Below, one piece after another: positions 42,132 through 50,575 of a stretch of DNA of 64,000 nucleotides; position 1 is the stretch's first letter; every line of letters begins with the position of its first letter. Source of the DNA: Rhodopseudomonas palustris. GTDB taxonomy: Bacteria > Pseudomonadota > Alphaproteobacteria > Rhizobiales > Xanthobacteraceae. The notes beneath the pieces are model-generated. The model made no database searches, was not told the DNA's origin, and saw only the letters and a list, made by a program, of their open reading frames with translations. Position numbers and translations under genes: made by a program. The stretch covers positions 3,720,001 to 3,784,000 of the forward strand of contig NZ_CP019966.1 of NCBI RefSeq assembly GCF_003031265.1, read 5' to 3'.

Positions 42132-42560
42132 TCAGGCCGACTTGATGTAGTCGTGCAGCGCCCGCTGCTCGTGCTCGTATTCGGACAGCCGCGATTTGAC
42201 GATGTCGCCGATCGAGATCAGGCCGACCACACGGTCGTGCTCCATCACCGGCAGATGCCGAAATTTGCCCGCGGTCATCCGCTCCATGATCTCGCCGACG
42301 GTGTCGTCCTGACGGCAGGTGAACACGTCGCGCGTCATCACCGCGCCGATCGGCTCATCCAGCGCAGCCGGTCCGCGGTCGGCGAGCACACGAACGACGT
42401 CGCGCTCCGACAGGATGCCTTCGAGCCGCGTGCCGTGCATCACAAGTACCGCGCCGATCCGGCGTTCGGCTAGTGTCTTCACCGCGGATGCGAGCCGCGC
42501 CGCGGCTTCGACGGTGTGGATGTAACGGCCTTTGGACTCCAGAATCGCACGCACGGTCAT
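42132..42560 (-). CDS. CBS-domain pair protein
   Basis: 142 aa, consisting of two CBS motifs forming one Bateman module: AARLASAVKTLAERRIGAVLVMHGTRLEGILSERDVVRVL and DDTVGEIMERMTAGKFRHLPVMEHDRVVGLISIGDIVKSRL. Such stand-alone modules bind adenine nucleotides or NAD(H) and sense energy state. The C-terminus, EHEQRALHDYIKSA, is typical of the rhizobial family. Monocistronic and convergent with the TetR gene. Confidence 0.93.
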   Translation of the reverse strand: MTVRAILESKGRYIHTVEAAARLASAVKTLAERRIGAVLVMHGTRLEGILSERDVVRVLADRGPAALDEPIGAVMTRDVFTCRQDDTVGEIMERMTAGKFRHLPVMEHDRVVGLISIGDIVKSRLSEYEHEQRALHDYIKSA

Positions 42561-42797
42561 GGTCGCCTCCCATAACGCCGCCTGCCGAGCCCGGCGGCTG
42601 TTGTTGTGACACTTGCAGCGGATCAGTCACGGCGATGCGTGGAATGGACGCTCGACAGAATCGGCGGGCACAGCGTGGCGCCGACTCCCATTCCCAGCCC
42701 GGCGCAAATCAGCGCCAGGTGCGATGACACCGCAACAATGCGGCGATTCAGCGATAGATGCCAACCGTTCGCAACCGCAAAGAGCTGCTGCAGCGCG

Positions 42798-43676
42798 TCA
42801 GGCGCGCGCCTCAGGGGCCCGCGGCACCGGATCAAACAAAGAGAACAGTAGTAGCCCGGCGAAGAAGCCGCCGATATGCGCCTGCCAGGCGACGCTGGCG
42901 CCCTCGTTGCCGATCGCAATCGAGCCGATCCCGAAGATGATGTTGATGCCGAACCAGATCCCGAGGAACGCCAGCACCCGCGGATCGCGCAGCGCCCTCA
43001 GCAGCGGCTGCGCCGGTACCTTCGCCGCCGCATCGGCATCGCCGCGGCGCAGCGACAGGAAGCTGCCGCGGACGAAGGCGAAACGGATCGCCGCCGCCAT
43101 TGCGCCGGAGACCGAGGCCGAGGCGCCGATCATCGGGGCGACGTCATGGGAATGGGTGAGCAGATGCGCGAACGCGCCGGCCGCCGCCGTCACCGCCATG
43201 AACACGAAGAACCGCAGGCTGCCGAACCGCCGCGCCAGCGCGCTACCAAACGGCAGCAGCCACAGCACGTTGAACACGATGTGGCTGAGATTGGCGTGCA
43301 GCAGCGAATAAGTGACGAAGGTCCAGATCTTCGCCCCGGTGCCGCCGGGGAAAGGCGAGTCGAGCAGCGTCTGCTCGTAGCGCATCGGGATGAAGCCGAA
43401 CATCTCGATGGTCCAGTACTCGAACTCCGGCGACAGCAGCGTGCGCAGATGGATCACCGCCAGCAGCGCCACGTAGGCGGTCACCGCCCCGGGCAGCGTC
43501 AGAATCGGCTCGCGCTGCGGCTGCGGCGGCTCCGGCGGCAACGACGACGATACGAGCGGAGAATCCAACGGCTTGCGACCTGCTGCGAGCGGCTCGGGCG
43601 AGCGATCCGCACCCTTAGAGCATTTTCCGGCAAAGTGGAATTCGGGGAGCGGCGGCAGCGCCCGTTCGGCCGACAC
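42798..43676 (-). CDS. rhomboid-family intramembrane serine protease
   Basis: About 292 aa with six or seven spans. Rhomboid elements: WTFVTYSLLHANLSHIVFNVLWLLPFG (the TM2 His-x3-Asn region), APMIGASASVSGAMAA (catalytic Ser in GASA, with Ala where Gly is usual) and WQAHIGGFFAGLLLF (catalytic His). The N-terminal start is uncertain. The frame extends to 43781, but a minus-strand terminator-like hairpin lies at 43708-43734, so translation should begin downstream of it. GTG at 43676 is used here, and TTG at 43541, nearer the first membrane span, is possible. Confidence 0.85.
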   Translation of the reverse strand: MSAERALPPLPEFHFAGKCSKGADRSPEPLAAGRKPLDSPLVSSSLPPEPPQPQREPILTLPGAVTAYVALLAVIHLRTLLSPEFEYWTIEMFGFIPMRYEQTLLDSPFPGGTGAKIWTFVTYSLLHANLSHIVFNVLWLLPFGSALARRFGSLRFFVFMAVTAAAGAFAHLLTHSHDVAPMIGASASVSGAMAAAIRFAFVRGSFLSLRRGDADAAAKVPAQPLLRALRDPRVLAFLGIWFGINIIFGIGSIAIGNEGASVAWQAHIGGFFAGLLLFSLFDPVPRAPEARA

Positions 43677-43696
43677 CGGGGGAGCCAAAAGCCCCC

Positions 43697-43734
43697 CAAA
43701 CGGAAAAGGGAGAGGCCCTGAGAAAGCCTCTCCC
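43697..43734 (-). terminator. intrinsic terminator on the minus strand upstream of rhomboid
   Basis: A perfect 9-bp stem gggagaggc / gcctctccc (43708-43716 with 43726-43734) with a 9-base loop. On the minus strand it is followed by ttttccgttt. No annotated minus-strand gene lies directly before it, so it may end a small RNA or attenuate a leader of the rhomboid gene. Confidence 0.6.
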
Positions 43735-43899
43735 CCGGTCCGTGCCAGCAGCGTTCGAATCGGACGAGCCCGCGTGTCCAATCCGTCGGCCGGCCTGTTT
43801 TTCAGCCACCCTGTAACTCGACCAACGCGGGCGGTCTGGAGTCGCCAACGTTGGAATGCCGACAGCGTAGCGGTGGTTCCCGCGCGCGCAACGCCATAG

Positions 43900-43915
43900 T
43901 TAATTTAACCTTAAC
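43900..43915. promoter_or_regulatory. CtrA box, exact match
   Basis: TTAA-tttaacc-TTAAC, a full consensus match, 158 bp upstream of the PAS_5 gene start. It lies in the 396-bp region between the divergent rhomboid and PAS_5 genes. That region also holds the minus-strand terminator. Confidence 0.7.
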
Positions 43916-44072
43916 GACGCAAAGCCGGGTACGGCGCGGCCATTCGAGCTGCGCGGCATGGACGCTGCACCAGGGGTCCTGCACAACACTCTGGGAGCGT
44001 CGCGCCGGGCGTTTTCGGGACAGTCTTGTCCCAAGGCCGCCTGCGCGCGACGACCGCGAACCAAGGTCGTCC

Positions 44073-44642
44073 ATGAAGCATCCGTCGAGCCAGGCGTTCT
44101 TCGCCTATTGGGACAAGCAACGCGACGGCGCCGCTGCCCCCGATCGCAGCGCGATCGAGCCGGATGCGTTGCGCAGCCTGCTCGGCGACATGTTCGTGGT
44201 GTCGTGCGACGCGCCTGGATACCCGTTCCGGTTCGCCGGTACCCGGCTGAACGCCCTGCTCGGCCATGACCTGAAGGGCGAGAAGCTGACCAACCAATTC
44301 ATGCTGGAGCAGCGGCGCTCGATCGAGCAGGTGCTGGACATCGTATCCGGCGATACCGTCGCTGTGGTCGCCGGTATCCTCGCCACAGCGCCGAATGCGA
44401 CGCCGGTCACGCTGGAACTGCTGCTCCTCCCATTCGCCCAGCGCCCCCACACGCCCCTAAGCGCCACCGGCCTCCTAACGCCCCTCGCCACCCGAGTGAT
44501 CGGGCCGCTGACGAGCCTGCGGCTGACCTCATGGCGAACGGTCGGCCAGCAGCCACGCCGCTTCCCACCACGCAAGCTGCGGAAGTTTCAGGTGATCCGA
44601 GGACTGACGGTCTACGAGGGCAGTCGCGGCGACTCGGCATAA
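44073..44642 (+). CDS. PAS_5-domain protein
   Basis: 189 aa. Residues about 8-140 match the PAS_5 family: SSQAFFAYWDKQRDG, EPDALRSLLGDMFVVSCDAPGYPFRFAGTRLNALLGHDLKGE. The rest is basic (QQPRRFPPRKLRKFQVIRGL). There is no kinase or other output domain, so it is a stand-alone sensor of unknown signal. The ATG at 44073 is chosen because the frame upstream (from 43851) is non-coding in character and contains the CtrA box. The 3' end overlaps the convergent Crp/Fnr gene by 31 bp. The family is common in alphaproteobacteria with CtrA control. Confidence 0.85.
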   Translation: MKHPSSQAFFAYWDKQRDGAAAPDRSAIEPDALRSLLGDMFVVSCDAPGYPFRFAGTRLNALLGHDLKGEKLTNQFMLEQRRSIEQVLDIVSGDTVAVVAGILATAPNATPVTLELLLLPFAQRPHTPLSATGLLTPLATRVIGPLTSLRLTSWRTVGQQPRRFPPRKLRKFQVIRGLTVYEGSRGDSA

Positions 44643-45376
44643 TCCGGCGCGAGCCGCGGGATCGTCAGGTTCGGCTGACGCTCGACCGCCGTTGCGGCGA
44701 AGCCACCGCGGTCGGTCTTGTAGCAGGCGCAGGCGCGCAGCATCAGGCCGTCGACATCGGTGATCGCAAGCCGCCCACGGCTGTAGCGGATCAATCCCTG
44801 CTGTTGCAGGGCGTGGGCGATCAGCGAAATCGTGTTGCGCTTGACGCCGAGCATTTGCGCCATCAGATCCTGACCGAGCTGCATGCAGTCGCTGCCAGCC
44901 ATATCGCGCGATTGCAGCAGGCGGCGGCACAAGCGCGCTTCGGCAGAGTGAGCGGCGTTACATGCCGCCACCCGTTCGGCCCTTACGGCGCGGATCCATT
45001 GATAGCGGAGCAGCAGACTGCGCAGCGACGAACTGTGGTCAACGGCGTAGCGGAAGTGCATCACCTCGATCGCGGAGGCGGTCGTCGGATAGCGAACCAC
45101 GGCGCCGGCAGTCGCCACCGTCTCGTGCGCCGCCTCAGCCCCGACCGCGCCGTCCCGGCCGATCGCCGCGAGCTCGATTGCCTCGTCCTTGCCGAGGCCG
45201 ATCACGCTGGAGATGATGCCGCCGTGAGGGAAAATCGCCTGTTCGAGCGGCGCCCCCGCCTCGACCAGAACCTGACCGAATTTCAGGTCGATCGTGCGAA
45301 GATGGGGACGCAGCAGTTCAAAATCCGCTGCCGGCAAAGCCGCGAGCAGGTCGTTGGCTGATTGACTGCAGGCCAT
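44612..45376 (-). CDS. Crp/Fnr-family transcriptional regulator
   Basis: 254 aa. The N-terminal cyclic-nucleotide-binding-like fold (LRTIDLKFGQVLVEAGAPLEQAIFPHGGIISSVI) is followed by a C-terminal winged helix (LMAQMLGVKRNTISLIAHALQQQGLIRYSRGRLAI). No Fnr-type Cys cluster is seen, and the cAMP-binding Arg/Ser signature is absent. It therefore belongs to the divergent rhizobial branch with unknown effector. The C-terminal extension after the wing has several Cys residues (RACACYKTD). The start is ATG at 45376. Confidence 0.9.
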   Translation of the reverse strand: MACSQSANDLLAALPAADFELLRPHLRTIDLKFGQVLVEAGAPLEQAIFPHGGIISSVIGLGKDEAIELAAIGRDGAVGAEAAHETVATAGAVVRYPTTASAIEVMHFRYAVDHSSSLRSLLLRYQWIRAVRAERVAACNAAHSAEARLCRRLLQSRDMAGSDCMQLGQDLMAQMLGVKRNTISLIAHALQQQGLIRYSRGRLAITDVDGLMLRACACYKTDRGGFAATAVERQPNLTIPRLAPDYAESPRLPS

Positions 45377-45812
45377 GGCTCCGCCCCGCAAATTGGCGCG
45401 GCATAGCGCAGCTGGCTACGCCCCGGCCCCTTTAAATAAGCCGCTGCAATTGCGGCTCCCCGGGAACTTTAATCCTTCGCCCTCCGTGCAAAGTCCACTT
45501 CGTACGACTACGCGGCAAACACCGGGCCAACGACGAAACAGGATCGAACAACGCGGATTTCAGCGCGATCGGGCGCGGCCTGAAGCACCCATCGGCCTCG
45601 CCACATGGCCTTTCAGATGAAGGCGAGTTGTTACTTGAAGACCCTGCAAAGTGATCTGCCGATCGCATGTCATCGCAACCGTTGCGCCCACAACCCAATC
45701 TGCGGCGTGAACAGTCGGCACAACCAAGGACGGCGATCTGCTAACGAGCCGTTAACCGTGCCGGCCTTAGGCTGAAAGCTACGGCAGCGCGCCGGCCAGC
45801 GGAAATCCAGTT
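45377..45812. other. 436-bp intergenic region
   Basis: Divergent promoter region of the Crp/Fnr and PilZ genes. It contains a CtrA-like box at 45741-45756. Frames seen on both strands have mixed codon bias and no ribosome-binding sites, so no gene is called. Confidence 0.5.
45741..45756. promoter_or_regulatory. CtrA-like box, one mismatch
   Basis: CTAA-cgagccg-TTAAC, one mismatch to the consensus including the final C, 57 bp before the PilZ-protein start. Confidence 0.5.
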
Positions 45813-46424
45813 TTGTTGTTGCAGAACCCCAAAAGCCAGCCGGCGACGCTCGAGCGTCGTCGTTTCCAGCGGGTGAAAGTTCACCTGCTCGGACGCTACA
45901 TGCTGCCCGACCGCCGTGAATTTCCGTGCCAGGTGATCAACATGTCGCCCGGCGGGCTGGCGCTGTTGGCGCCGGGGATCGGCAATGTCGGCGACCGCGT
46001 GATCGCCTATCTCGACCATGTCGGCCGCGTCGAAGGCAAGATCACCCGTATCATCGACAATGGCTTCGCGATGACTTTGGCCGCAACGCCGCGTAAGCGC
46101 GACAAGCTCGCGGCCCAGCTCACCTGGCTCGCCAATCGCGACATTCTCAATCTGCCGGAAGATCGCCGCCACGACCGTATCGTGCCGCGCAACCCGATCG
46201 CCGTGCTGACGCTCGACGACGGCAGCCGGATGAGTTGCCGCATCATCGACATGTCGCGCTCCGGCGCCGCGATTGCCGCAGAGCAGCGCCCCCCGCTGAA
46301 CTCGCAGGTGCTGCTCGGCCGCGTCGCCTCCCGCGTCGTTCGTCACCTCGACGATGGCTTCGCGCTGGAGTTCGTGCACGAGCAACTCGAAGAAACGCTC
46401 GAAGACAGCGTTACCGCGCGGTGA
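45813..46424 (+). CDS. double PilZ-domain protein
   Basis: 203 aa with two PilZ domains in tandem. Domain 1 has ERRRFQRVKVHLLGRYML and CQVINMSPGGLALLAP, matching the c-di-GMP-binding RxxxR and D/NxSxxG. Domain 2 has RRHDRIVPRNPIAVL and CRIIDMSRSGAAIA, likewise complete. Both could bind c-di-GMP, as in motility or exopolysaccharide effectors. The start is TTG at 45813 within ttgttgttg, so the exact codon is uncertain. A CtrA-like box lies upstream. No linked pilus or cellulose gene is present. Confidence 0.9.
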   Translation: MLLQNPKSQPATLERRRFQRVKVHLLGRYMLPDRREFPCQVINMSPGGLALLAPGIGNVGDRVIAYLDHVGRVEGKITRIIDNGFAMTLAATPRKRDKLAAQLTWLANRDILNLPEDRRHDRIVPRNPIAVLTLDDGSRMSCRIIDMSRSGAAIAAEQRPPLNSQVLLGRVASRVVRHLDDGFALEFVHEQLEETLEDSVTAR

Positions 46425-46755
46425 ACAGAACGCAGCGATCCACAGCCGCGTAGCACCTCACTTTCCCGGCGCTTGCCGCCCTTTTTCGCCTCAACATCGC
46501 TCGCAGCCGGACGCTCCGGCCGGTTAATGCGCGTCGCGCAACGACGCGAAAATGCGCGTGCCGCAGCGATGCGCGCGTTAATAGCTCAAATTTGAATCAA
46601 TTGCCGATATCTCGAATTTTACGCAAATTCGATTCAAGTATAGATCGAATGCGCCGACAGTTTTACTTGCATTCGTCTCGACTTTACTTCGACGACTTAG
46701 CGGCCCTGCAAAGCGTTTGTGCAAATGATGGTCCCAACAAGAAACGGGGGCCACA
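46425..46755. other. 331-bp AT-rich intergenic region
   Basis: The half nearest the next gene (46575-46715) is much AT-richer than anything around it (caaatttgaatcaattg, gattcaagtatagatcg) and likely contains the promoter of the 46756 gene. Short imperfect repeats of gaatca/gattcaa are present, but no clear operator was defined. Confidence 0.5.
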
Positions 46756-47376
46756 ATGTCGGGCAACAGGGGATTTCGGGGGCTTGCGGTGATTGCCGCC
46801 GTCGTCGCACTGACAGCGACGGCGCAAGCCGAAGACAGAGTTCGCTACGCCAGCGTCGGCGACGAGACGCGCGCACCGATCGGTTGGATCGAGTTCTGCT
46901 CGGACAATCCGGTGGAGTGCCGCGGGAGCCGCAGCCAGGCACGGGACATCGTGCTGACGCAGACTGCTTGGCAGGATCTACTGAAGGTCAATCGCTGGGT
47001 CAACGACACGATCAAGCCGCTGACCGACATGGACCACTGGGGCGTGATCGAAAAGTGGTCGCTGCCCAACGATGGTTACGGCGATTGCGAAGACTACGTT
47101 CTGCTGAAGCGCAAAATGCTGATCGACGCCGGCTGGCCGCGCGAAGCGCTGCTGATCACCGTGGTCCGCGACAAGAAGAATGAAGGCCACGCGGTGCTGA
47201 CGGTGAAGACCGACAAGGGCGAGTTCATCCTCGATAACCAGAACGAGGAAGTCGTCGCCTGGACCGAGACTGGCTACCGCTTCGTCAAGCGGCAGTCGCA
47301 GAGCGATCCGAATGCCTGGGTCGCACTCGGCGACGGTCGCCCGGCAATCGCAACCGCCAGCGCCAAGCAGCGCTGA
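46756..47376 (+). CDS. transglutaminase-like cysteine peptidase (BTLCP/LapG-like)
   Basis: 206 aa. A signal peptide (RGLAVIAAVVALTATAQA) is followed by the BTLCP (DUF920) fold. The catalytic triad is Cys in NDGYGDCEDYVLLKR, His in NEGHAVLTVKT and Asp in FILDNQNEE, all present. The Cys-His-Asp order and periplasmic location match LapG-type proteases that trim surface adhesins. An adhesin or LapD partner is not in the window, so the target is unknown. It starts at ATG 46756, preceded by acgggggccaca, and ends convergent with a MarR gene behind a strong hairpin. Confidence 0.88.
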   Translation: MSGNRGFRGLAVIAAVVALTATAQAEDRVRYASVGDETRAPIGWIEFCSDNPVECRGSRSQARDIVLTQTAWQDLLKVNRWVNDTIKPLTDMDHWGVIEKWSLPNDGYGDCEDYVLLKRKMLIDAGWPREALLITVVRDKKNEGHAVLTVKTDKGEFILDNQNEEVVAWTETGYRFVKRQSQSDPNAWVALGDGRPAIATASAKQR

Positions 47377-47448
47377 ACCTCAGACGCCCATAGGAGAAAC
47401 GCGACCCGGTCGAATCCCCACCCCTCCCCGTCCCAGACCGGATCGTGC

Positions 47449-47476
47449 GCGGCCAGCCTCCCCCAAGGCTGGCCGC
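47449..47476. terminator. hairpin between convergent genes
   Basis: A perfect 11-bp stem gcggccagcct / aggctggccgc with a 6-base loop. No T-run follows on either side, so it would be a weak intrinsic terminator or a pause/RNA-stability element for the convergent 46756 and 47516 genes. Confidence 0.45.
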
Positions 47477-47515
47477 ACCCCGTTGGGGCACATTGATAAC
47501 CGGCTGAATGGGCGA

Positions 47516-48103
47516 TCAGGGCTCGTCGAGCACCCGCAGCATCGCCTCCTTGGTTCTATTCTTCAGCATTTCGAGCTTGGCCTTGACGTCGTTGAGCGCC
47601 TCGGCGTCGAAATCACTGAAGATATATGCATGCAACGCTTCCCAACGCGGCGATAGACGGTCGATCTTGGTGCGCGCTTCATCGGACAGCGACATCAGCA
47701 CCACGCGGGCATCTTCCGTCGAGGGCACCCGATTGAGCAGCCCCATCCGCTCCAGGATCTTGGTTTGAGTTGTGACGAAGGTCGAGACAGCGTGGATCTT
47801 GTGTGACACGTCGCCGACGGACACGCCATTTCCCTGGTCGAGATCGGCGATCGCCATCAAGATCAGCCACTGCGAGCCGCTAATTCCGAACAGCTTTGCC
47901 CACGCGCGGCGCATGTCCTCGAGATTGTTGCTGATCGAGACGAAATCCCAAATCACCTGGTGAGACACGCCGAAATCGCGGTGCGCGCACGCTTGTGAAT
48001 CACCGGGCGGTTCCTCGGCCCCCACCGCTTGGAGCGGCTGCCTCACCAACGACGGCCGCGTGACGGCTTCGTCGTGATGCTGCTCCCTAGTCCGATGCGG
48101 CAT
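47516..48103 (-). CDS. MarR-family transcriptional regulator
   Basis: 195 aa. The winged helix-turn-helix core is SQWLILMAIADLDQGNGVSVGDVSHKIHAVSTFVTTQTKILERMGLLNRVPSTEDARVVLMSLSDEA. MarR proteins of this length with a longer N-terminal arm (here about 45 residues, rich in charged residues) include aromatic-acid responders in Rhodopseudomonas such as BadR. A specific link cannot be shown from sequence alone. No degradation genes are adjacent. It starts at ATG 48103 and stands alone, facing the 521-bp porin promoter region. Confidence 0.88.
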   Translation of the reverse strand: MPHRTREQHHDEAVTRPSLVRQPLQAVGAEEPPGDSQACAHRDFGVSHQVIWDFVSISNNLEDMRRAWAKLFGISGSQWLILMAIADLDQGNGVSVGDVSHKIHAVSTFVTTQTKILERMGLLNRVPSTEDARVVLMSLSDEARTKIDRLSPRWEALHAYIFSDFDAEALNDVKAKLEMLKNRTKEAMLRVLDEP

Positions 48104-48624
48104 TCCCGCCCCTCCGAATCATCCCCGAAACGTCTTTTTTTGTTTGTCGACTCGGACGAACCCGAAATCGCGGCGCAGCCGTGATTGCGTTATGTACCCA
48201 AACTTGAGCTGAGACCAAAGGTGCCAATTTTCGTCCCAGTCGTACGCTCGTTGGTCGTCTCTATCTCCCGCGGCAGCTGCGATGGCCTGAAAACAAAGTC
48301 GTTTCAAGCCAGTCGCAACTGGTGATCGAGCATAGAGCCGGCCGCAGCCAAGCCCGGATCGCGGAATTTGGACGTGACAGAATCGTGACACTCTGTTGCT
48401 GCAAAACCACAGGTTCGCCCGATGACGCGACGCACCATCGCTCGATCCTTCCGTTAGCTATGTTTGTTATGTATCTAGTTCCCTGACGGAGGGGGGCAAC
48501 CTCGAAGTCGTCCCGGCTCAAACTGCTCATGCTCTGGCAACGAGCAGTCGGGTTCACGGGCGGGCCGGTACCGGCACACAACACCGGTCGGCATGCCCTT
48601 CGAAGGCAAACTTGGAGGTTTACG
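48104..48624. other. 521-bp intergenic region upstream of porin
   Basis: No gene is called. A 90-codon frame on the minus strand (48119-48391) lacks codon bias and a ribosome-binding site. The region presumably carries the porin promoter and untranslated leader. The sequence gttatgtatctagttccctgacggaggg (48468-48495) is the most AT-rich spot, but no promoter could be fixed. Confidence 0.4.
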
Positions 48625-50154
48625 ATGAATTTTGCGAAGAGCCTTATGCTCGGTGGTGCGGCGCTCCTCGTCGCCACCGCTGGTGCGCAGGCGGCCGATC
48701 TTCCGCTGAAGGCCAAGGCGGTCGAATACGTGAAGGTCTGCTCGCTGTACGGCGCAGGCTTTTACTACATCCCGGGCACCGACACCTGCATCAAGCTCGG
48801 CGGCTATGTGCGTGGCGAAGTCGCGGTCAATGCCTCGGGCATGACGGGGACCCCGGCCTGGAACGGCGCTGCCGGCTACAACACTCGTCTGCAGAACGAC
48901 GCGATCTTCCGGTCCCGCGCGGACCTTAATATCGATACCCGCACCGCAACCGAATACGGTGTTGTTCGCACCTACTTCGACTCGGTGTTCACCTGGACCA
49001 GCGGCAGCGACACCACTGCCAACGGCAGCGTCGGCGTCTACTTTGCCTTCATCCAGTTCGCGGGCTTCACCTTTGGTAAGGCCGTGTCGCAGTTCGACAC
49101 CCCGTGGAGTGGCTCGCCAGGTAACATCACCTCCAACCTGATCGGCGGCTACGACGATTCGACCGGCATCAACCAAGTTGCCTACACTGCTCAGTTCGGC
49201 AACGGCGTTACCGCGTCCGTGTCGTTGGAAGATCCGTCGTCCTATAATCAGGGCGGTCTGTACAACGTCAGCGCGATCGCAGCTCAGACGTTCAATGCTT
49301 CGGCCACGCCGACGCTTGGCGTTAATAATTCGGCCGTGGCCTACATGGGCGGCGTTCCGGGCGTAAACTCGTATGGCGGCGTGCAGATCCCCGACATCGT
49401 CGGTCAGGTGCGCGTCGATCAGGCCTGGGGCCTCTTCCAAGTGTCGGCTGCTGCGCATCAGATTCGCGCCAGCTACTACACTTCTAGCTCGACCGGTTCG
49501 GCGTCTGAGACTCTTGGACACCCGGACGACAAGTGGGGCTACGCCGTTCAGGCCGCTTTGTCGCTCAAGAACTTGCCCACGGGCGCTGGCGATAGCTTGA
49601 ACTTGAGCGCCACTTACGCGGACGGCGCGAGCCGCTACGTGATTGGTGGTACCAGCCCAAACAACTTTGCGATGTACGGCAGTTCGGGTCTTGCCTACCA
49701 GAGCGTGGCTCTCGGATTCTCGGGAGACGGTGTGTTTGGCAATTCGACGGACATCCAGAAGTCGTCCGTCTGGGGCGTTCGTGGTGCGTTCAACCACAAT
49801 TGGAACCCGAACTGGTCGACATCGGTGTTCGGTTCCTACACTAACTTCTCGTGGAGCGGCGGCGCCAAGGATCTGATCTGTGGTCGCGTTCCTGGCGTCA
49901 CTCTCGCCGCAAACGTGACTTACACGGGTGTCTGCGACCCGAGCTTCAACATCGCTCAGATCGGTACCGTGACTCGTTGGACTCCGGTGAAGAACCTCAC
50001 GTTCTCGGGTGAAGTCATTTACACTTTCCTTGATCAGAAGAGCACCGGCACCATCACCCCAGGCGCGGTTAGTAACGCCAAGCCGGCGGTGGCGTATGAA
50101 CTCAAGGATCAGGGAACGTGGACTGGCGCGTTCCGCGTCCAGCGCACCTTCTAA
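48625..50154 (+). CDS. outer-membrane porin (Porin_2 family)
   Basis: 509 aa. A signal peptide (MNFAKSLMLGGAALLVATAGAQA) is followed by the alphaproteobacterial Porin_2 start ADLPLKAKAVEYVKVCSLYGAGFYYIPGTDTCIKLGGYVRGE. This includes the conserved Cys pair and then a 16-strand barrel with FIQFAGFTFGKAVSQFD. It ends in VQRTF with the terminal Phe for BAM-dependent insertion. It is a trimeric general diffusion channel. The TTGGAGG site lies six bases before the ATG and a strong terminator follows the stop. Codon use is biased toward optimal codons, as for an abundant protein. Confidence 0.95.
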   Translation: MNFAKSLMLGGAALLVATAGAQAADLPLKAKAVEYVKVCSLYGAGFYYIPGTDTCIKLGGYVRGEVAVNASGMTGTPAWNGAAGYNTRLQNDAIFRSRADLNIDTRTATEYGVVRTYFDSVFTWTSGSDTTANGSVGVYFAFIQFAGFTFGKAVSQFDTPWSGSPGNITSNLIGGYDDSTGINQVAYTAQFGNGVTASVSLEDPSSYNQGGLYNVSAIAAQTFNASATPTLGVNNSAVAYMGGVPGVNSYGGVQIPDIVGQVRVDQAWGLFQVSAAAHQIRASYYTSSSTGSASETLGHPDDKWGYAVQAALSLKNLPTGAGDSLNLSATYADGASRYVIGGTSPNNFAMYGSSGLAYQSVALGFSGDGVFGNSTDIQKSSVWGVRGAFNHNWNPNWSTSVFGSYTNFSWSGGAKDLICGRVPGVTLAANVTYTGVCDPSFNIAQIGTVTRWTPVKNLTFSGEVIYTFLDQKSTGTITPGAVSNAKPAVAYELKDQGTWTGAFRVQRTF

Positions 50155-50187
50155 GCTAACACGAAAGGAACTTGTAAACCTCCAAGG

Positions 50188-50221
50188 AACCTCCGGCGAT
50201 GCCCCGCCGGAGGTTTTCCTT
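50188..50221 (+). terminator. intrinsic terminator of porin gene
   Basis: A 10-bp stem aacctccggc / gccggaggtt (50188-50197 with 50206-50215) with an 8-base loop, followed by ttccttttttgg. It lies 34 bp after the porin stop. Confidence 0.85.
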
Positions 50222-50373
50222 TTTTGGAGGTCTTAATCCAGCGCGTCGAGCTTGCTCCGCGTTTGGATAACCTCATCAAGTCTTACCCGGCCTGCTAACG
50301 AATCCCGGACGCCGTCCCTTTGTCTTCCGGAACGTTTTCTTGCCTTGGAACTTGTCGTCGCGGAGACTACGCG

Positions 50374-50565
50374 ATGCGCAAGCTGATCGGCTTTGACGAC
50401 GACACGCTCGACAAACTTACACAGCTCGGCCGCGATCGGATGGCGACACTCCAAGAGCTCGCCGACGAGGCGTTCGCCGACCTTCTGAAGAAGCACGGCG
50501 TGCCGATCGACTTGAAGGATGCGCTGCGCAAGAGCGTAGCGCCGGCTCTGCATCGCAAACATTAA
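50374..50565 (+). CDS. small hypothetical protein, ribbon-helix-helix-like, 63 aa
   Basis: MRKLIGFDDDTLDKLTQLGRDRMATLQELADEAFADLLKKHGVPIDLKDALRKS. A short strand, then two helices in the pattern of Arc/CopG-type ribbon-helix-helix proteins (MRKLIGFDDDTLDKLTQL, ATLQELADEAFADLL). GCGGAGACTACGCG precedes the ATG. It is 10 bp upstream of an Rmf/CrpP-like gene, so the two are probably co-expressed. DNA binding is an inference from pattern only. Confidence 0.65.
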   Translation: MRKLIGFDDDTLDKLTQLGRDRMATLQELADEAFADLLKKHGVPIDLKDALRKSVAPALHRKH

Positions 50566-50575
50566 GGAGCAGCCG

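Noticed and set aside
42623..42751. Small hydrophobic frame between CBS and rhomboid genes
   Set aside because: The only starts are CTG or inside the rhomboid gene, and no ribosome-binding site is present.
43741..43810. tRNA-like stretch containing gttcgaatcgg
   Set aside because: The flanking bases do not form a T-stem or acceptor stem; no tRNA fold could be drawn.
45375..45620. 81-codon plus-strand frame in the Crp/PilZ gap
   Set aside because: No ribosome-binding site, mixed codon bias, and it overlaps the Crp/Fnr start on the other strand.
48119..48391. 90-codon minus-strand frame upstream of the porin gene
   Set aside because: Weak codon bias and no ribosome-binding site; no recognisable motif.
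48475..49797. 440-codon open frame antisense to the porin gene
   Set aside because: The sense frame has signal peptide, porin motifs and terminator; the antisense frame has none.
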